Below are positions 32,848-44,897 of a stretch of 64,000 nt of DNA, piece by piece. Location of the stretch: NCBI GenBank assembly GCA_014529385.2, contig CM043949.1, forward strand, positions 144,659,850-144,723,849, in the 5' to 3' direction. A program made the position numbers and the translations under genes. The DNA is from Adiantum capillus-veneris. Its lineage: Eukaryota > Streptophyta > Polypodiopsida > Polypodiales > Pteridaceae. A model generated the notes under the pieces. That model saw nothing but the letters and a program-made list of their open reading frames with translations, was not told the DNA's origin and searched no databases. Numbering within the stretch: position 1 is the first letter of the stretch; every line of letters begins with the position of its first letter.

Positions 32848-35800
32848 ATGTATTTAAGGTCAAGAGCCTTTTTTAAGTTAGGAGCTAAAAGTGTCAAAAG
32901 TCAAGTAAGCACCACGTCAAATGAAGAGAGTGTAACTCAGGCAAGGCTAGATCCACTAGCACCAATTATTGAGGAGGGTAGTGATACTGACACTTTGTCA
33001 GACAAGTCCTTCTTCATGATGGGTAGTCAACAGCCAGAAGGTGTCTCCTATGAAGGACCAATGCCAGGGGGAAGCACCTCCCTAAATCCTTTGAACGATT
33101 CCAGGTTCACTGTAATCTTCTTAGAAGGAACAAACTCGAGGGGAGCCTTAGTTTATTCTGACTATCGAGGATCCAAGTGTATTTGTATTGAAGAAAGACC
33201 GGCTCAGAGATTGGAGATAATTGGAGTCTATGATGATGGAGATAGATTTTGAGATGAAAAGGGGAACCACTATCTGATAGTTAGTAACCCTGAGGATTAC
33301 AAGAGATATGGAGATAACGTGGCGAAAGGGAAAATGGTTTCAAAAACCCAAGAACCGCCTCCAAACATTGATCAACCTGCAGCGCTTTTTATGTATGATA
33401 AGAAAACAACCAGAGTCTCAACCTATAATGAGAATGTGGGGATTTACAAGCATGAGAGCGAGGGAATAGTCTCTTACTTCCGATGCAAAGAACCCTACCC
33501 AAACGAATTAAGCAAAGACAAGGTTATTTACTTATTCTCTTATGAAATTGCTATGGGGAAGGATATTGTTTTTGTTGATAGTTACGGGCGAGAATACACA
33601 CGTTGTCTCCCAAAGGAGGTAGAAAAGGCAATGGTTCCAGGAGCATCAACATATGCCCCCGAGGAAATACCAAGAGCCACCTACACCCCTAGGAAACTGA
33701 CAAATCCATTTTCAGAAGAGTATGACAGAGGGGGAATGGGGAACACACCCGACACACACGCAATGGCCCCTATATAGCTCAGGGTATTCACAGCACTCCT
33801 GTCCTCTCGAAAACACATTCAAAAAAGACAATTTGCACTAGCAGGGCCTCGTCTGCGCTTTGCCCAATGCACAAACACTCTGCACTGGTCCATCTTAATG
33901 CCCATGACGTCGATCAGTAAGCCGCCAATTTCGGCTGACTCCCTACATCGCATGCAATTTTCCCGAACCTTGGCGAGCTCAAATAAAGTCCCGTCGGCGC
34001 ACCTACCAACATGGCTCGATGAGCACATACCCGACCCCCGACAAATATTCCTCAGGCCATAACTTGCTCATCTGAGCTCCAAATGGCAATCCAAAAATAC
34101 CGGCATGATCGACAGCTTGAGCTTTACATGTGTATCCATTGATCCTATTTCTGGCCACCTGTCTGTACCTGCCCTGCCCATCGGGGATCTGCAAAGCTTT
34201 CTAACTTTGGACTTGCATATCTTTCACACCGGGACTTCATTTGATGAGCCGTTTGGACGGGCTCCTAAAGCATCTCAAAGAACACATTCTAGAACACTGA
34301 CTCAGCATTTCGGGCACCTTTACCTTATTTTCCACCTAGACCATTCTGGGACCATGTTTGGCCTAAAAAACCGCGTTAGACATACACTTCTGCCTTGCCA
34401 TGCGCATGCTAGCACCCATAGCTTGGTATAGAGTGCGTTCCTACACATACCCACTTTGGTTGCACTAATGTGGCCTCACATTCTACCCAAAAACCGACGT
34501 TAAACTACCAAGACCAACCAGCTACCCAGCCATCATTGCAGGCATGGCTTCAACAGAGTGCAACATTAGAACAAGACCGAAACCGAGATGGTTATCAAGC
34601 CGCACGAGGGCTAAGGGATTTACAAGAACCACCACTCTATTCAGGGTATCAAGGAGAGAGTAAGCCAAAGACTCAAGGATCAACAGAGCCTGGAAGACCA
34701 CCCATAGAACGAGTTCGGAGAGACGAACCATCTCTGGCAAGAACTATTAGAAATTATGGCTTAGGAACACCACTGGGAGAGGAACCTGGCCACTACAGAA
34801 GACCAGAGGAGTTATATCGAGTAGGACATGGAGATCCAATGATGAGATTTGTAGACCATCGTAGAATTAGACCTTCTCAAGTGCAAAAATGGGTAAACAG
34901 AGATTCGAGAGATCATGTAGCAGCCTTTGTGTGTGTAATTAGAGCTGAAGAGGTGCTAGACTTCCCTACACAATTTGCAGGGTTTGGACTAACCTTAGAG
35001 AATGATGCAGCTACTTGGTTTGACTCTGTGGAGTGAAGAGACTTTGAGTCTATGGAGGAGGTGTTTGACGAGTTTATTGAGGAATTCTTACAAAGGGGAA
35101 TAGCTCATATTACTGTCTCACAAATCCACAAATTCAAACAGAAAGAAGGGGAATCTATGAGAAAGGCAGCCCTAAGTGGAAGAACTGCCAACTCAGTCCA
35201 GACTTATGCTTATATTTATTCAAGGACTGAGGAATGCAGATCTCTAGAAGGACTTACATAGGAAGAAGAGCACGACGTTAAATGAGTTAACTAAAGAGGC
35301 TCTTTACCTTGTAGAAAATTATGCGGTCTACAAGGAGGGTGAGTTTAAGGATCTTGACGACGATTCATTCTCACAACAAAGTGGAAGCAAGTCTTCTAAG
35401 ACAACACCGAAAGGAGAAGTAGCTGTAAACCAAGAGCAGCTTGTAGAGGAAGTGCTAAAAAAGATTAACTTGTACGCCAAACCCCAGGCTAAACAGCCCA
35501 AGTGGTGTGCTATTGAACAAAAATGGACAAACCATGGGACGGAGGAATGTTATTATAACAAGGGATATGTGAGACCTCATGCTCCCCAAGCTCAGGTAGC
35601 ATCTCCTTAAGTTCCACCGATGCCTAGATATCAAGCAGGCAACCTACCAGGACCTGTAGGTGTAGAAAGACCACAACCAGTGTTGGGGCAACAACCACCC
35701 CTACCAGGATTACGACCAGTTGGCATAAGATACACACCAACAGTAATCTAATCAGAAGAGAAGGCTTTGGTGCCTATGCATGCATATTATGAAGATCTCA

Positions 35801-37431
35801 ATGGATATGCAGCAAATCTTGTCTATTATCCACCGGAAGAACCCTCCACACCAGAACCATGGAGCATGATAGGAAATATAGGACCATCAACTGTTGCACA
35901 AGCAGTAGGAGAAGGAAGATATAGCTTGGATGAATGAACATTGTTGTTCATAACCAATGGAGGCATGAGCGGGCAGAGGCATGCACACCAACAAAGACGA
36001 GCTCAAGGAGCACCTCAACAACCTAAAGGACCATGCTACAAGTGTGGTGGAGACCATTGGCTGAGAGACTGTCCTCATGATGAAATCATCAGGGTCAACG
36101 AATATTTCACCGAGTGTGGAATTACTCACTTGATTCCTGATTGCCCTAAGAACCTACACAAAGGAGCAAAGACTACTTTGAATATGCTAGGAGCACTGCC
36201 TTCCAGTGGAGGGTCAGAAAACGAAATTACAATTCCTGTTAAGGTCTTGACGAGAGGCCAAACAAGGAAAAATGACAATCAACCCAAGAGTAATGATGAA
36301 AATCAAGAGGAAATCAAGACTGACAAGTCTAGCGTCAATCATGATAATCCTTGGAAAGAACGAAGAGCAAAAATGAAAGCTAGACGTGAATGAAAACAGA
36401 AAGCTATAGAAGCTGAGCTAACAATGGCTCGAGAGAAACTTAAACAGCAAAGAGAGTCTGACTCTCTAAAATCAACCGAGGGACCAAGGAGCGCAAGCTA
36501 AGGAGGGTCTGTATTGGTAGATAAGGTGAATGAACCCTTAGATGCAATCTTGCAAGCCTATGAAGCATGATTGAAGAACAGACAGACTCTAGAGCAAAGG
36601 TGGATGACATATCCATATCCAGAGATAGAAAAACAGAGACTAGAGATGTGCAAGCAGTTGATTGAAACTGCACAAGCCTTACTAGAGCCTCCACCTATGG
36701 AAGTGAGGGATAGAATAATCAAACCACCAAACAATGAAACACCTATCAAAACTGAACAAAGGGTACCTGACAAGATAGACAACGTTAAATCCTTGCCTAA
36801 TGTAGAGGATGCCAGAGTAGTACCTAATAGCACTGATGAATCACTGAAGGGTTTTCCACCATATGCACACATTGTGGAAGAAAAATGTCCTGAAGAGCTA
36901 TGGGAAACGGTGAGAAAAGCTCAAGAAAAATATGAGACAAAAACAGTCGAGTCAGCACCTTTCTCGGAGTTGAACTTGAATAAGCCACCATGGGATTTAG
37001 ACGCTAAATCATTTCAAAAGGATGATGGTTCAGTTGCATTAGAATATAGCAGACCAGCATCACTTAGAACTTTGCCACCATACATGGGAGACTATGAGGC
37101 AAAGTCAGAAATTCGAAGGGTGCCTTTTCAAAGAATAGGAGGGACAAATCAATTGGACACTAAAATTTTAACAGACTTGTTGTCTACTCTGGTCAAGTGT
37201 ACAATCACATTGGCAGAATTGTTAAAAATTAGGCCAAGCATGTGGACAGAAGTGGGCAAACGTCTGGAGAAATTTGGTATAAGGATACCTCTTAAGTTCT
37301 TCAAAACTGAGCTTAATGACATAGAACAGAAGAGAGTCAACACTAGACCAGTACCTCTCAACAAGGTTGGAGAGTATTGTGAGGGTGAAGACGGCAACAC
37401 TACTCTACCAGTCGAGTATAACTGCATATAG
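32848..37431 (+). pseudogene. Element E gag polyprotein remnant
   Basis: It opens at ATG 32848 with MYLRSRA, matching MHLRSGR of the gag-protease family. Segments are 32848-33777 (one stop at 33250-33252), 34470-35261 (capsid-like, one TGA at 35034-35036), an open stretch to about 35930, then zinc-knuckle CYKCGGDHWLRDC (C-X2-C-X3-H-X4-C) at about 36033-36072 with a second, partial knuckle. A charged linker (36571-37431) includes EGEDGNTTLP just before the protease, as in the related family (EGDESNATLP). Gag packages the genomic RNA. Frames are mostly continuous with single nonsense changes, so decay is moderate. The block 33778-34469 does not fit the gag frame. Confidence 0.75.
33778..34469. 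other. Unassigned 690-bp block inside E gag
   Basis: No frame here continues gag and no TIR or TSD is visible. Its composition is less A-rich than the flanking gag. It may be a small insertion, a recombined segment, or gag sequence beyond recognition. Confidence 0.4.
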
Positions 37432-37830
37432 ACTAAGGCCATACTTGATAGTGGAGTTGGCATTGCCATTGCTACCAGTTATACTTGATAGTGGAGTTGG
37501 CATTGCCATTGCTACCAGTTATACTCTACCAGTTGAGTATAACTGCATATAGACTAAGGCCATACTTGATAGTGGAACTGGCATTGCCATTGCTACCAAA
37601 TTGCTATGGGAAAAATGGGGAAAGCCGGTAATACGAACAACTAGAATGAAACTGCAACTAGAAGATGGGCACGAAGAAAGGCCTATAGGATTGCTTGAGG
37701 CAATTGTGGTATCTTCATGTGGCATAGAGTACTAACATACATTTGCCATAGTAGATTTCGGCAAGAAAAACAATTATGAAATTATCCTTGGTAGGCCGTT
37801 CATGGGTGCAGGACTGGGGGTATGATTATT
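37430..37830 (+). pseudogene. Element E protease with triplicated active-site segment
   Basis: The aspartic-protease motif ILDSG(V/T)GIAIAT is encoded three times, with DSG at 37447-37455, 37487-37495 and 37568-37576. The cause is a 40-bp tandem repeat (37441-37480 and 37481-37520) followed by a re-duplication of the 37401-37440 text. Downstream of the third copy come KLLWEKWGKP and IILGRPFMGAG, the usual second half of the fold, with one TAG at 37733-37735. The canonical D-S-G is kept here, unlike the gag-only family. The repeat adds in-frame stops, so no working enzyme is expected. Confidence 0.8.
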
Positions 37831-38618
37831 TGTATCTAAGACATGCTGAAACCACTACACGTGTAAATATGAGGAACCACAGCTACCATGATGTCACGAG
37901 AACACCTGTGGAAGAATTCGACTCACCCATCATTAGTGGATCAGAAGTCCAGCGTGGTTCTGTAAGAAAAAGGAGATATGGATGTGCGAAGCATCTCAAT
38001 GTAGTGAATTCGACCACAATGAAAGGACACTAGAGAGGGTATTGGAAGACGGTGCCTATATACGAGAGCCCTTCCCTGAAGAGAAGCTCGAACCCCTAGA
38101 ATGGTCTCAAATTTTGGCTACTTTGGATGTATGCGTCAATGCAGTCACTCCCATAAAATTTTGTGATGAGAACGGGTACGATATCGTACCATACTACATG
38201 TTCAGCAAAATTGTAGAGGAAGACGAGAATGAAGTAGACACCGAGAAAGCGAGAGTCAATCAAATGGAAACAAAACTTGATATTAGGATAGTGGGCTATG
38301 TGCACATCCCCACTAAAAACATCGAGCAAAATGGAGAATAATTTTATGATTCTTCTTATCAATGTGAAAATGAAGATAATGCAGATGATGAGAAGTTGGA
38401 AAATACGGAGGAAGACGACCATCAGGATCAAGACAATGACGTCTTTTACAACTTCCCAAACCAAAGTGTGAGAGGCCAACAAAGATACAAGAGTAGGCGA
38501 CACCATAAAAGTCTACCAACTAGGCTTAGACCTATGCCTGAGTTCAGGAGTAAGACACATTCCCTTATGAACATTCATGCTATTGATTGTGCTAAGGATA
38601 AAGTGTTAGGAATATTTC
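37831..38618 (+). pseudogene. Element E protease-RT linker remnant
   Basis: Open stretches, mainly 37982-38341 (charged, containing EPLEWSQILATLDVCVNA), continue pol without any domain I recognise. Gene order predicts the protease-RT spacer here. It is cut by the TTAA element at 38619. Confidence 0.5.
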
Positions 38619-38622
38619 TTAA

Positions 38623-39962
38623 CACTAGAATGGTAACCTAATAGGACATAAAAGTGTCCTTTCAGGGTTTTGGGAAAAAATTCCAAAACCATAGTTGATC
38701 CACTCATTTTGAAAAATCCTTTCATGAGCTTATAGTTCAATAACTACTACATATGGAAAAAATGAGAAACTTGTAATTTTTCTCATCCCTTGGTCACTAC
38801 AAGCCTCCAAAGCTGATGGACCAGTGCATTTTTCCCAAAACAGCAATTTCTTACGGTTGATTACATATAAATAAGAGTGGAGATTTTTGTAGGACATGAG
38901 ATAAAATGCCCTGTTAACTTCAATGGGTTGGTGACCAAAACATATGGTTTCTTTTACCTCACTAATTTTTTTTGGGCAAAAAAAATAGGTACAAAAAAGT
39001 TGTATTTTTGCCATTGTGCGGACCTATCATCAAAGTTTCTATAGTCACGCTCAATACAGATACTATATACATGTTTTCTTAGTTCCCTTTGGGCCGCTGG
39101 ATTCAAAAGGATCCATGGAGCATGTCAAAAGGATAATGGATCTCTTACAATTGGAACCTTGGGGGCAATGATAAAGTGCTAAATACAGCAAACATGAAAA
39201 AACTGGGTTTAGCATTATGACCTCTAGAAACCCATAGAAACTACTCAATATCTAGCCAAGTTTGTAGTCTATGATTAGATATGGTCACTACCTACAAAAT
39301 ACACACAATTGGCCTAAGAAACTAGCAATATTGAGAAAGTTATATTTGCTACTCTAAAATGTATCGTATTCTTCAGCAAAATCAAAAAACTCAACCATCA
39401 TCATATACTATGCTATATAGCATATTAGGTCCCCCAAAACTCAAGGAAGATTAGCTTTATGTTATACATTACACTTACACAATCAAAATTGAATTTGGAT
39501 ATCAAGAAAGCCACCAAAAAAATCATAAAAGTGCTAATTTTGGCTAAAAAGCAGGATTATGCAATTCTTGTAAATTGGTCTTAACTTTCAATTTTAACAC
39601 TTAGCTCTCCCTACAAGCATCAAAACATGTTGAGAACTATGAAGGCCTAACCTATAGCCATCTAAACCTCACAAACATGAAGTTTAGAGTGGTATAGTTG
39701 CCAAAAATTGGAAAAAAGCCAAAAATAGAACCCGTTTTTTCACACAGTCTAGGTTCAAAAATGTTGTGCAAGAGTAAGGTTAATGGTGAGATCGATACTA
39801 TAAAAAAAATGCTAAGTTTTTTTCAGCTCATAAGGAAACTTTGGGGATATGTAGCACCTAGAAATTCATTTTCATACTCTTCATATAATTCAAGCAAAAT
39901 GGTCACTTAACAGGACACAAAAGTGTCCAAGGACATAAAAGTGTCCTATTACCATTCTAGTG
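38623..39962 (-). mobile_element. TTAA-flanked DNA element, copy 2 (1340 bp)
   Basis: TTAA is on both sides (38619-38622 and 39963-39966). Inverted ends are CACTAGAATGGTAA at both termini, with GGACATAAAAGTGTCC-type palindromes just inside. It is the reverse complement of copy 1 over its whole length, with point changes and small indels. It has no transposase. It is inserted in the pol region of element E. Confidence 0.87.
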
Positions 39963-39966
39963 TTAA

Positions 39967-41136
39967 GGTTGCTGAAGACCCAGGTTTTAAGGCAAGACTA
40001 TTGAAACTTAGGAAAAGCAGCAAGGCAAAAAATAGAGTGACAAGGGAGATATTGGATGTCTTTGGAGATCCAGTTATAATGAAAGTTGAGCGAAAAAAAT
40101 TACAATGATTTAAAAAAAAAGCTAAAAAATGTATGGACAACTGAAATGGAAAGTAGCGATGGGTCGAACTCTAGTGATGGGATTAAAAATATAGATGTAC
40201 CTCCTCACTATTGTAAGTACACCATTCAAGAGAGAAAATTAGTGGTCCAGCCAACCGATGAGAGAGCCTAAATCCAACGAGTCCTATGATGGGCCAGAAA
40301 ACGCCAAGAAAATAGACCTAGCAGAACCGGGAGAAAGTCCTTGATCTGCTTACATTGCTACTGATCTAAGCCAGGAAGAAGAGGACTTACTGATCAAAAC
40401 GCTTAAAGAATTTTGTGATGTATTTGCCTGGTCATACAAAGATCTAAAGGGGGTGGATCCTAACATCTGTGAACATTCGATCCCCCTGAAGTCGGATGCA
40501 AAGCCAAGCAAAATAACGTCCGTACATGTACAATGAGACATTCGCCAAAAGGATCAAGGACGAGATAAACAAACTTATGGATGCTGAATTTATTTATGAG
40601 ATAGAGCTCACTGACTGGGTGTCGCCGATCGTGGTGGTACCTAAGAAAAATGGGAAATTACGAGTGTCTGTGAATCTCAAGAAGGTAAATGCAGCAACAA
40701 TAAGGGACAATTATCCTCTCCCTATCACGGAACACGTCCTGGAACGAGTAGCAGGCAAGCAGGCCTATAGCTTTATGAACGTATTCTCTGGTTGTAACCA
40801 ATTGGGGGTCAAACTAGAAGATTAGTACAAAATAGCGTTTGCAACAGAATGGGGCATATATGCGTTTAGGGTAATGCCATTTGGCTTGACCAATGCTCCA
40901 GTCACATTTCAAAGATTAATGACACATGCTTTTAAAGAATACTTACCAATATTCTTGGATATTTACATAGATGACTTGTGTGTCTATTCTCTATTGAGAG
41001 AAGACCATATAGATCATCTTAGAAAGGTATTAAAAAAATGCAGAACGTATAGGATTTGCCTCAACCCAGAAAAATGTGTATTCATGGTACGACAAGGTAA
41101 GATCCTAGGCCACATAGTGTCGGCTAATGGAATTAC
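39967..41136 (+). pseudogene. Element E pol: start of reverse transcriptase
   Basis: The linker (DLSQEEEDLLIKTLKEF at about 40363-40413, then FAWSYKDLKGVDP) precedes RT from 40526. Motifs are WVSPIVVVPKKNGKLR, then FMNVFSGCNQ, where the motif A catalytic Asp is Asn, and IYIDDLCVYS (motif C, DD kept). A TAG at 40823-40825 interrupts the frame. RT stops at LGHIVSANGIT, where the 18.8-kb complex inserted (TSD ATTAC 41132-41136). RT would copy the element RNA into DNA; with motif A changed and stops present it is dead. Confidence 0.88.
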
Positions 41137-41711
41137 TGTTAACCCTCACGGCTCACGGACACCCTATGATCTATAAACGTTGTATTATTTAGAGTCAGGT
41201 ACCGGGCTTGTCGGACCAATAGGAAAAGGGTAAGAGTGATCGCCGATGAGAGGCGCACTTTAACTTGAACATGCTAGGGTTAGTTGGCTAAGCATGGGCG
41301 CCCAAGTGTGAATGGGGTGAGCTCCTATAAAAGCCAACTAAACCTAATTTTTACTCATTCTCTCATTTGTGCAATTGAAGAGTGCTCTTGCTCCATCTCC
41401 ATCTCCTTCTTCTTCACCTCCTTGTGTGTGTCTGTGTGTGTGTGAGAGAGAGAGAGAGAGGGAGTGTGTGTGTGCGATCGAGCATTACGAAGGCACGACG
41501 GCGGCGAAGCGGTTGAGCGCGGCACGATTGTAGCTTCTTCTTCATCGCGGCGAGGAATCCACCATGAAGGCGAGCGTAGAGCGGTGAGTGACACACCCTT
41601 TGTTTCCTTGAGCTTGCTACTTTAGGCTTGTTGTGTGCTTGGAGTCGTTTGTGGCTTGCACACGGTGTATTGGCAAGTCCCTTGCTTCGACAGTGCGGCA
41701 AGGAGCGCACA
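41137..41711 (+). repeat. LTR1 (5' LTR of outer element B)
   Basis: 575 bp, TGTTAACC ... GCGCACA. Its U3 start (ctcacggctcacgg, then gatctataaacg) is shared only with LTR5, so the two are the pair of one insertion. Its U5 shows five C-to-T differences from LTR5 (for example attgtag against actgcag). The TATA box tataaaag is at 41327-41334; GT/GA microsatellites lie at 41424-41461. Confidence 0.9.
41327..41334 (+). promoter_or_regulatory. TATA box of the gag-protease family LTR
   Basis: The sequence ctataaaagcc is conserved in all five plus-strand LTRs (also 42585, 43840, 51893 and 59548). It sits just 3' of the conserved gggcgcccaagtgtgaatgg block. It probably drives the element transcript; U3 ends shortly after it. 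In element C it reads tatatgaa or similar, so the promoter has decayed there. Confidence 0.7.
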
Positions 41712-41715
41712 TTTT

Positions 41716-41734
41716 TGGCGCCGTTGCCGGGGAT
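41716..41734 (+). other. Primer-binding site of outer element B (tRNA-Asp)
   Basis: TGGCGCCGTTGCCGGGGAT is a perfect complement to the 3' end of plant tRNA-Asp, four bases after LTR1. The equivalent sites after LTR2 (42973) and LTR3 (44228) carry one and two changes. Confidence 0.92.
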
Positions 41735-42387
41735 ATGCCCTACACTAAGCTCGGTTAGCACTTTACGCTTCCTTGTGGTGCAATTTCTATCATAGGAAAG
41801 GCAGGGAAGGAGTGTGTGGAGATTTCTGTTTTTTGCGTTTTCTGCATTTGCTGTCAAGTTTCAATTTCTGCTATTGTCTGCGTTTTTTCAATTTCTGCAA
41901 TTTCTGCATTTTCAAGCTCGGCGTTTTCAATTTCTGCAATTTTCTGCATTTCTGCGTTTTTTCAATTTTCTGCGTTTTTCTGCATTTCTGCATTTTCAAT
42001 TTCTGCGTTTTCAATTTCTGTAATTTTCTGCATTTCTGCGTTTTTTCAATTTTCTGCATTTCGGTATTTTCAATTTTTGCGTTTTTTCAATTTCTGCGTT
42101 TTTCCAATTTCAAAAAAAAATCCAAAAATAAAAAATAAAAAATAAATCGGAAATTAAAAATGCGAGTGAGCGGGCGACGAAATTTTTCGAAAATAAAAAA
42201 CGTGACTCTTAAAACAGACGGGTTGGTTTGTATAAAAGATAGATCGGGAGCCCAAGCCCAAGCCTAGGCCCAGGCCTCAGTCCTCAGTCCTCAGTCTTAT
42301 GATATATACTAGACTCACTCTTATATATATACCCTACTCCCTCAAGAGAGAATGAGAGCATGTGGGACAAGTCCTCCACTCTCCTCC
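41735..42387 (+). other. Leader of outer element B
   Basis: No gene. From about 41815 to 42115 it is a minisatellite of tttctgc, attttcaat and gcgtttt units; open frames across it are only low-complexity Phe/Cys-rich strings. It ends ctctCCTCC directly before LTR2, the target-site copy for the inner insertion. Confidence 0.8.
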
Positions 42388-42681
42388 TGTTAACCCTCAT
42401 GGCACACGGACACCCTATCACCTACGACGGACGTGTATTATGTATTCGATAGAGTCAGGTACCGGGCTTGTCGGTCCAATAGGGAAAGGTAGAGTGATCG
42501 TCGATGAGAGGCGCACTTTAACTTGGACATTCAAGGGATTAGTTGGTTAAGCATGGGCGCCCAAGTGTGAATGGGGTGAGCTCCTATAAAAGCCAACTAA
42601 ACCTAATTTTTACTCATTCTCTCATTTGTGCAATTGAAGAGTGCTCTTGCTCCATCTCCATCTTCTTCTTCTTCACCTCCT

Positions 42682-42717
<36 letters not shown>

Positions 42718-42968
42718 GGAGAGTGTGTGTGCGATCGAGCATTACGAAGGCACGACGGCGGCGAAGCGGTTGAGCGCGGCACGATTGTAGCTTCTTCTTC
42801 ATCGCGGCGAGGAATCCACCATGAAGGCGAGCGTAGAGCGGTGAGTGACACACCCTTTGTTTCCTTGAGCTTGCTAGTTTAGGCTTGTTGTGTGCTTGGA
42901 GTCGTTTGTGGCTCGCACACGGTGTATTGGCAAGTCCCTTGCTTTGACAGTGCGGCAAGGAGCGCACA
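42388..42968 (+). repeat. LTR2, chimeric LTR
   Basis: 581 bp. The U3 text (ctcatggcacacgg, acgacggacgtg) is that of LTR3 and LTR4, while U5 (attgtag, accatgaagg, gagtcg) is that of LTR1. This is what an unequal crossover between LTR1 and LTR3 would make. Confidence 0.85.
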
Positions 42969-43642
42969 TTTTTGGCGCCGTTGCCAGGGATATGCCCTAC
43001 ACTAAGCTCGGTTAGCACTTTACGCTTCCTTGTGGTGCAATTTCTATCATAGGAAAGGCAGGGAAGGAGTGTGTGGAGATTTCTGTTTTTTGCGTTTTCT
43101 GCATTTGCTGTCAAGTTTCAATTTCTGCTATTGTCTGCGTTTTTTCAATTTCTGCAATTTCTGCATTTTCAAGCTCGGCGTTTTCAATTTCTGCAATTTT
43201 CTGTATTTCTGCGTTTTTTCAATTTTCTGCGTTTTTCTGCATTTCTGCATTTTCAATTTCTGTAATTTTCTGCATTTCTGCGTTTTTTCAATTTTTTGCA
43301 TTTCGGTATTTTCAATTTTTGCGTTTTTTCAATTTCTGCGTTTTTCCAATTTCAAAAAAATTTCCAAAAATAAAAAATAAAAAATAAATCGGAAATTAAA
43401 AATGCGAGTAAGCGGGCGGCGAAATTTTTTGAAAATAAAAAACGTGACTCTTAAAACAGACGGGTTGGTTTGTATAAAAGATAGATCGGGAGCCCAAGCC
43501 CAAGCCCACAAGCCCAAGCCCAAGCCTAGGCCCAGGCCTCAGTCCTCAGTCTTATGATATATACTAGACTCACTCTTATATATATACCCTACTCCCTCAA
43601 GAGAGAATGAGAGCATGTGGGACAAGTCCTCCACTCTCCTCC
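42969..43642 (+). other. Duplicated leader copy
   Basis: It is nearly identical to 41712-42387, including PBS (42973, one change) and the long minisatellite (about 43075-43360, slightly shorter). It differs from the leader after LTR3, which has a contracted minisatellite. It ends in CCTCC before LTR3. No gene. Confidence 0.82.
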
Positions 43643-43936
43643 TGTTAACCCTCATGGCACACGGACACCCTATCACCTACGACGGACGTGTATTATGTAT
43701 TCGATAGAGTCAGGTACCGGGCTTGTCGGTCCAATAGGGAAAGGTAGAGTGATCGTCGATGAGAGGCGCACTTTAACTTGGACATTCAAGGGATTAGTTG
43801 GTTAAGCATGGGCGCCCAAGTGTGAATGGGGTGAGCTCCTATAAAAGCCAACTAAACCTAATTTTTACTCATTCTCTCATTTGTGCAATTGAAGAGTGCT
43901 CTTGCTCCATCTCCATCTTCTTCTTCTTCACCTCCT

Positions 43937-43972
<36 letters not shown>

Positions 43973-44223
43973 GGAGAGTGTGTGTGCGATCGAGCATTAC
44001 GAAGGCACGACGGCGGCGAAGCGGTTGAGCGCGGCACGACTGCAGCTTCTTCTTCATCGCGGCGAGGAATCCACCACGAAGGCGAGCGTAGAGCGGTGAG
44101 TGACACACCCTTTGTTTTCTTGAGCTTGCTAGTTTAGGCTTGTTGTGTGCTTGGAGCCGTTTGTGGCTCGCATACGGTGTATTGGCAAGTCCCTTGCTTC
44201 GACAGTGCAGCAAGGAGCCCACA
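43643..44223 (+). repeat. LTR3 (5' LTR of inner element A)
   Basis: 581 bp, paired with LTR4: both have actgcag, accacgaagg, gttttcttgag and ggctcgcatacgg in U5 and the same U3. TSD CCTCC lies just before it (43638-43642). Confidence 0.88.
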
Positions 44224-44897
44224 TTTTTGGCGCCGCTGCCAGGGATATGCCCTACACTAAGCTCGGTTAGCACTTTACGCTTCCTTGTGGTGCAATTTCT
44301 ATCGTAGGAAAGGCAGGGAAGGAGTGTGTGGAAGATTTCTGTTTTTTGCGTTTTCTGCAATTGCTGTCAAGTTTCAATTTTTGCGAGCGAGTGGGCGGCG
44401 ATATTTTTCGAAAATAAAAAACGTGACTCTTAAAACGGACGGGTTGGTTTGTATAAAAGATAGATCGGGATCGGGATCATTTGCCCAGGCCCAGGCCCAG
44501 GCCCAGGCCCAGGCCTCAGTCCTCAGTCTTATGATATATACTAGACTCACTCTTATATATATACCCTACTCCCTCAAGAGAGAATGAGAGCATGTGGGAC
44601 AAGTCCTCCACTCTCCTCCTTTCTCTTCCCACTTGCACCCTTAGACTTTCTAGTTTGGGCCTAGTTCCATACTGGAAATTGACAGTTTTAGGGATTCCGA
44701 GGGCATAGAGTGACCAAACGGAGGGCTGTAAAGCACGGCACGACCCTCTGACCGATACGCTCGTTTTGAACTATCACACGGCGCATTCCACGACACGCTC
44801 TAAAAAATCTAGCAAAAAAACAAACAAAAAACACGCTAAAAACTAGTCACAAGGCCTCCTAGAGCAGCTTTTTGACACCTTAGGGTATCAAAAGCAC
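44224..44897 (+). other. Leader of inner element A
   Basis: PBS TGGCGCCGCTGCCAGGGAT at 44228 (two changes from tRNA-Asp). The minisatellite is reduced to a remnant at 44335-44390. A (cccagg)n hexamer run lies at 44484-44514. The intact CCTCC target site is at 44615-44619. No gene precedes ATG 44898. Confidence 0.8.

Noticed and set aside
41815-42138. Phe/Cys/Ile-rich ORFs over the leader (also 43030-43387) resembling membrane proteins
   Set aside because: They are translations of a tttctgc/ttttcaat minisatellite, open in several frames, and disappear where the minisatellite is contracted after LTR3.
42614-43114. Arg/Ser/His-rich ORFs on the minus strand of each LTR (also 41414-41857, 43869-44360, 59577-59945)
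   Set aside because: They lie antisense to LTRs, consist partly of GT/GA microsatellite translation and have no domain.
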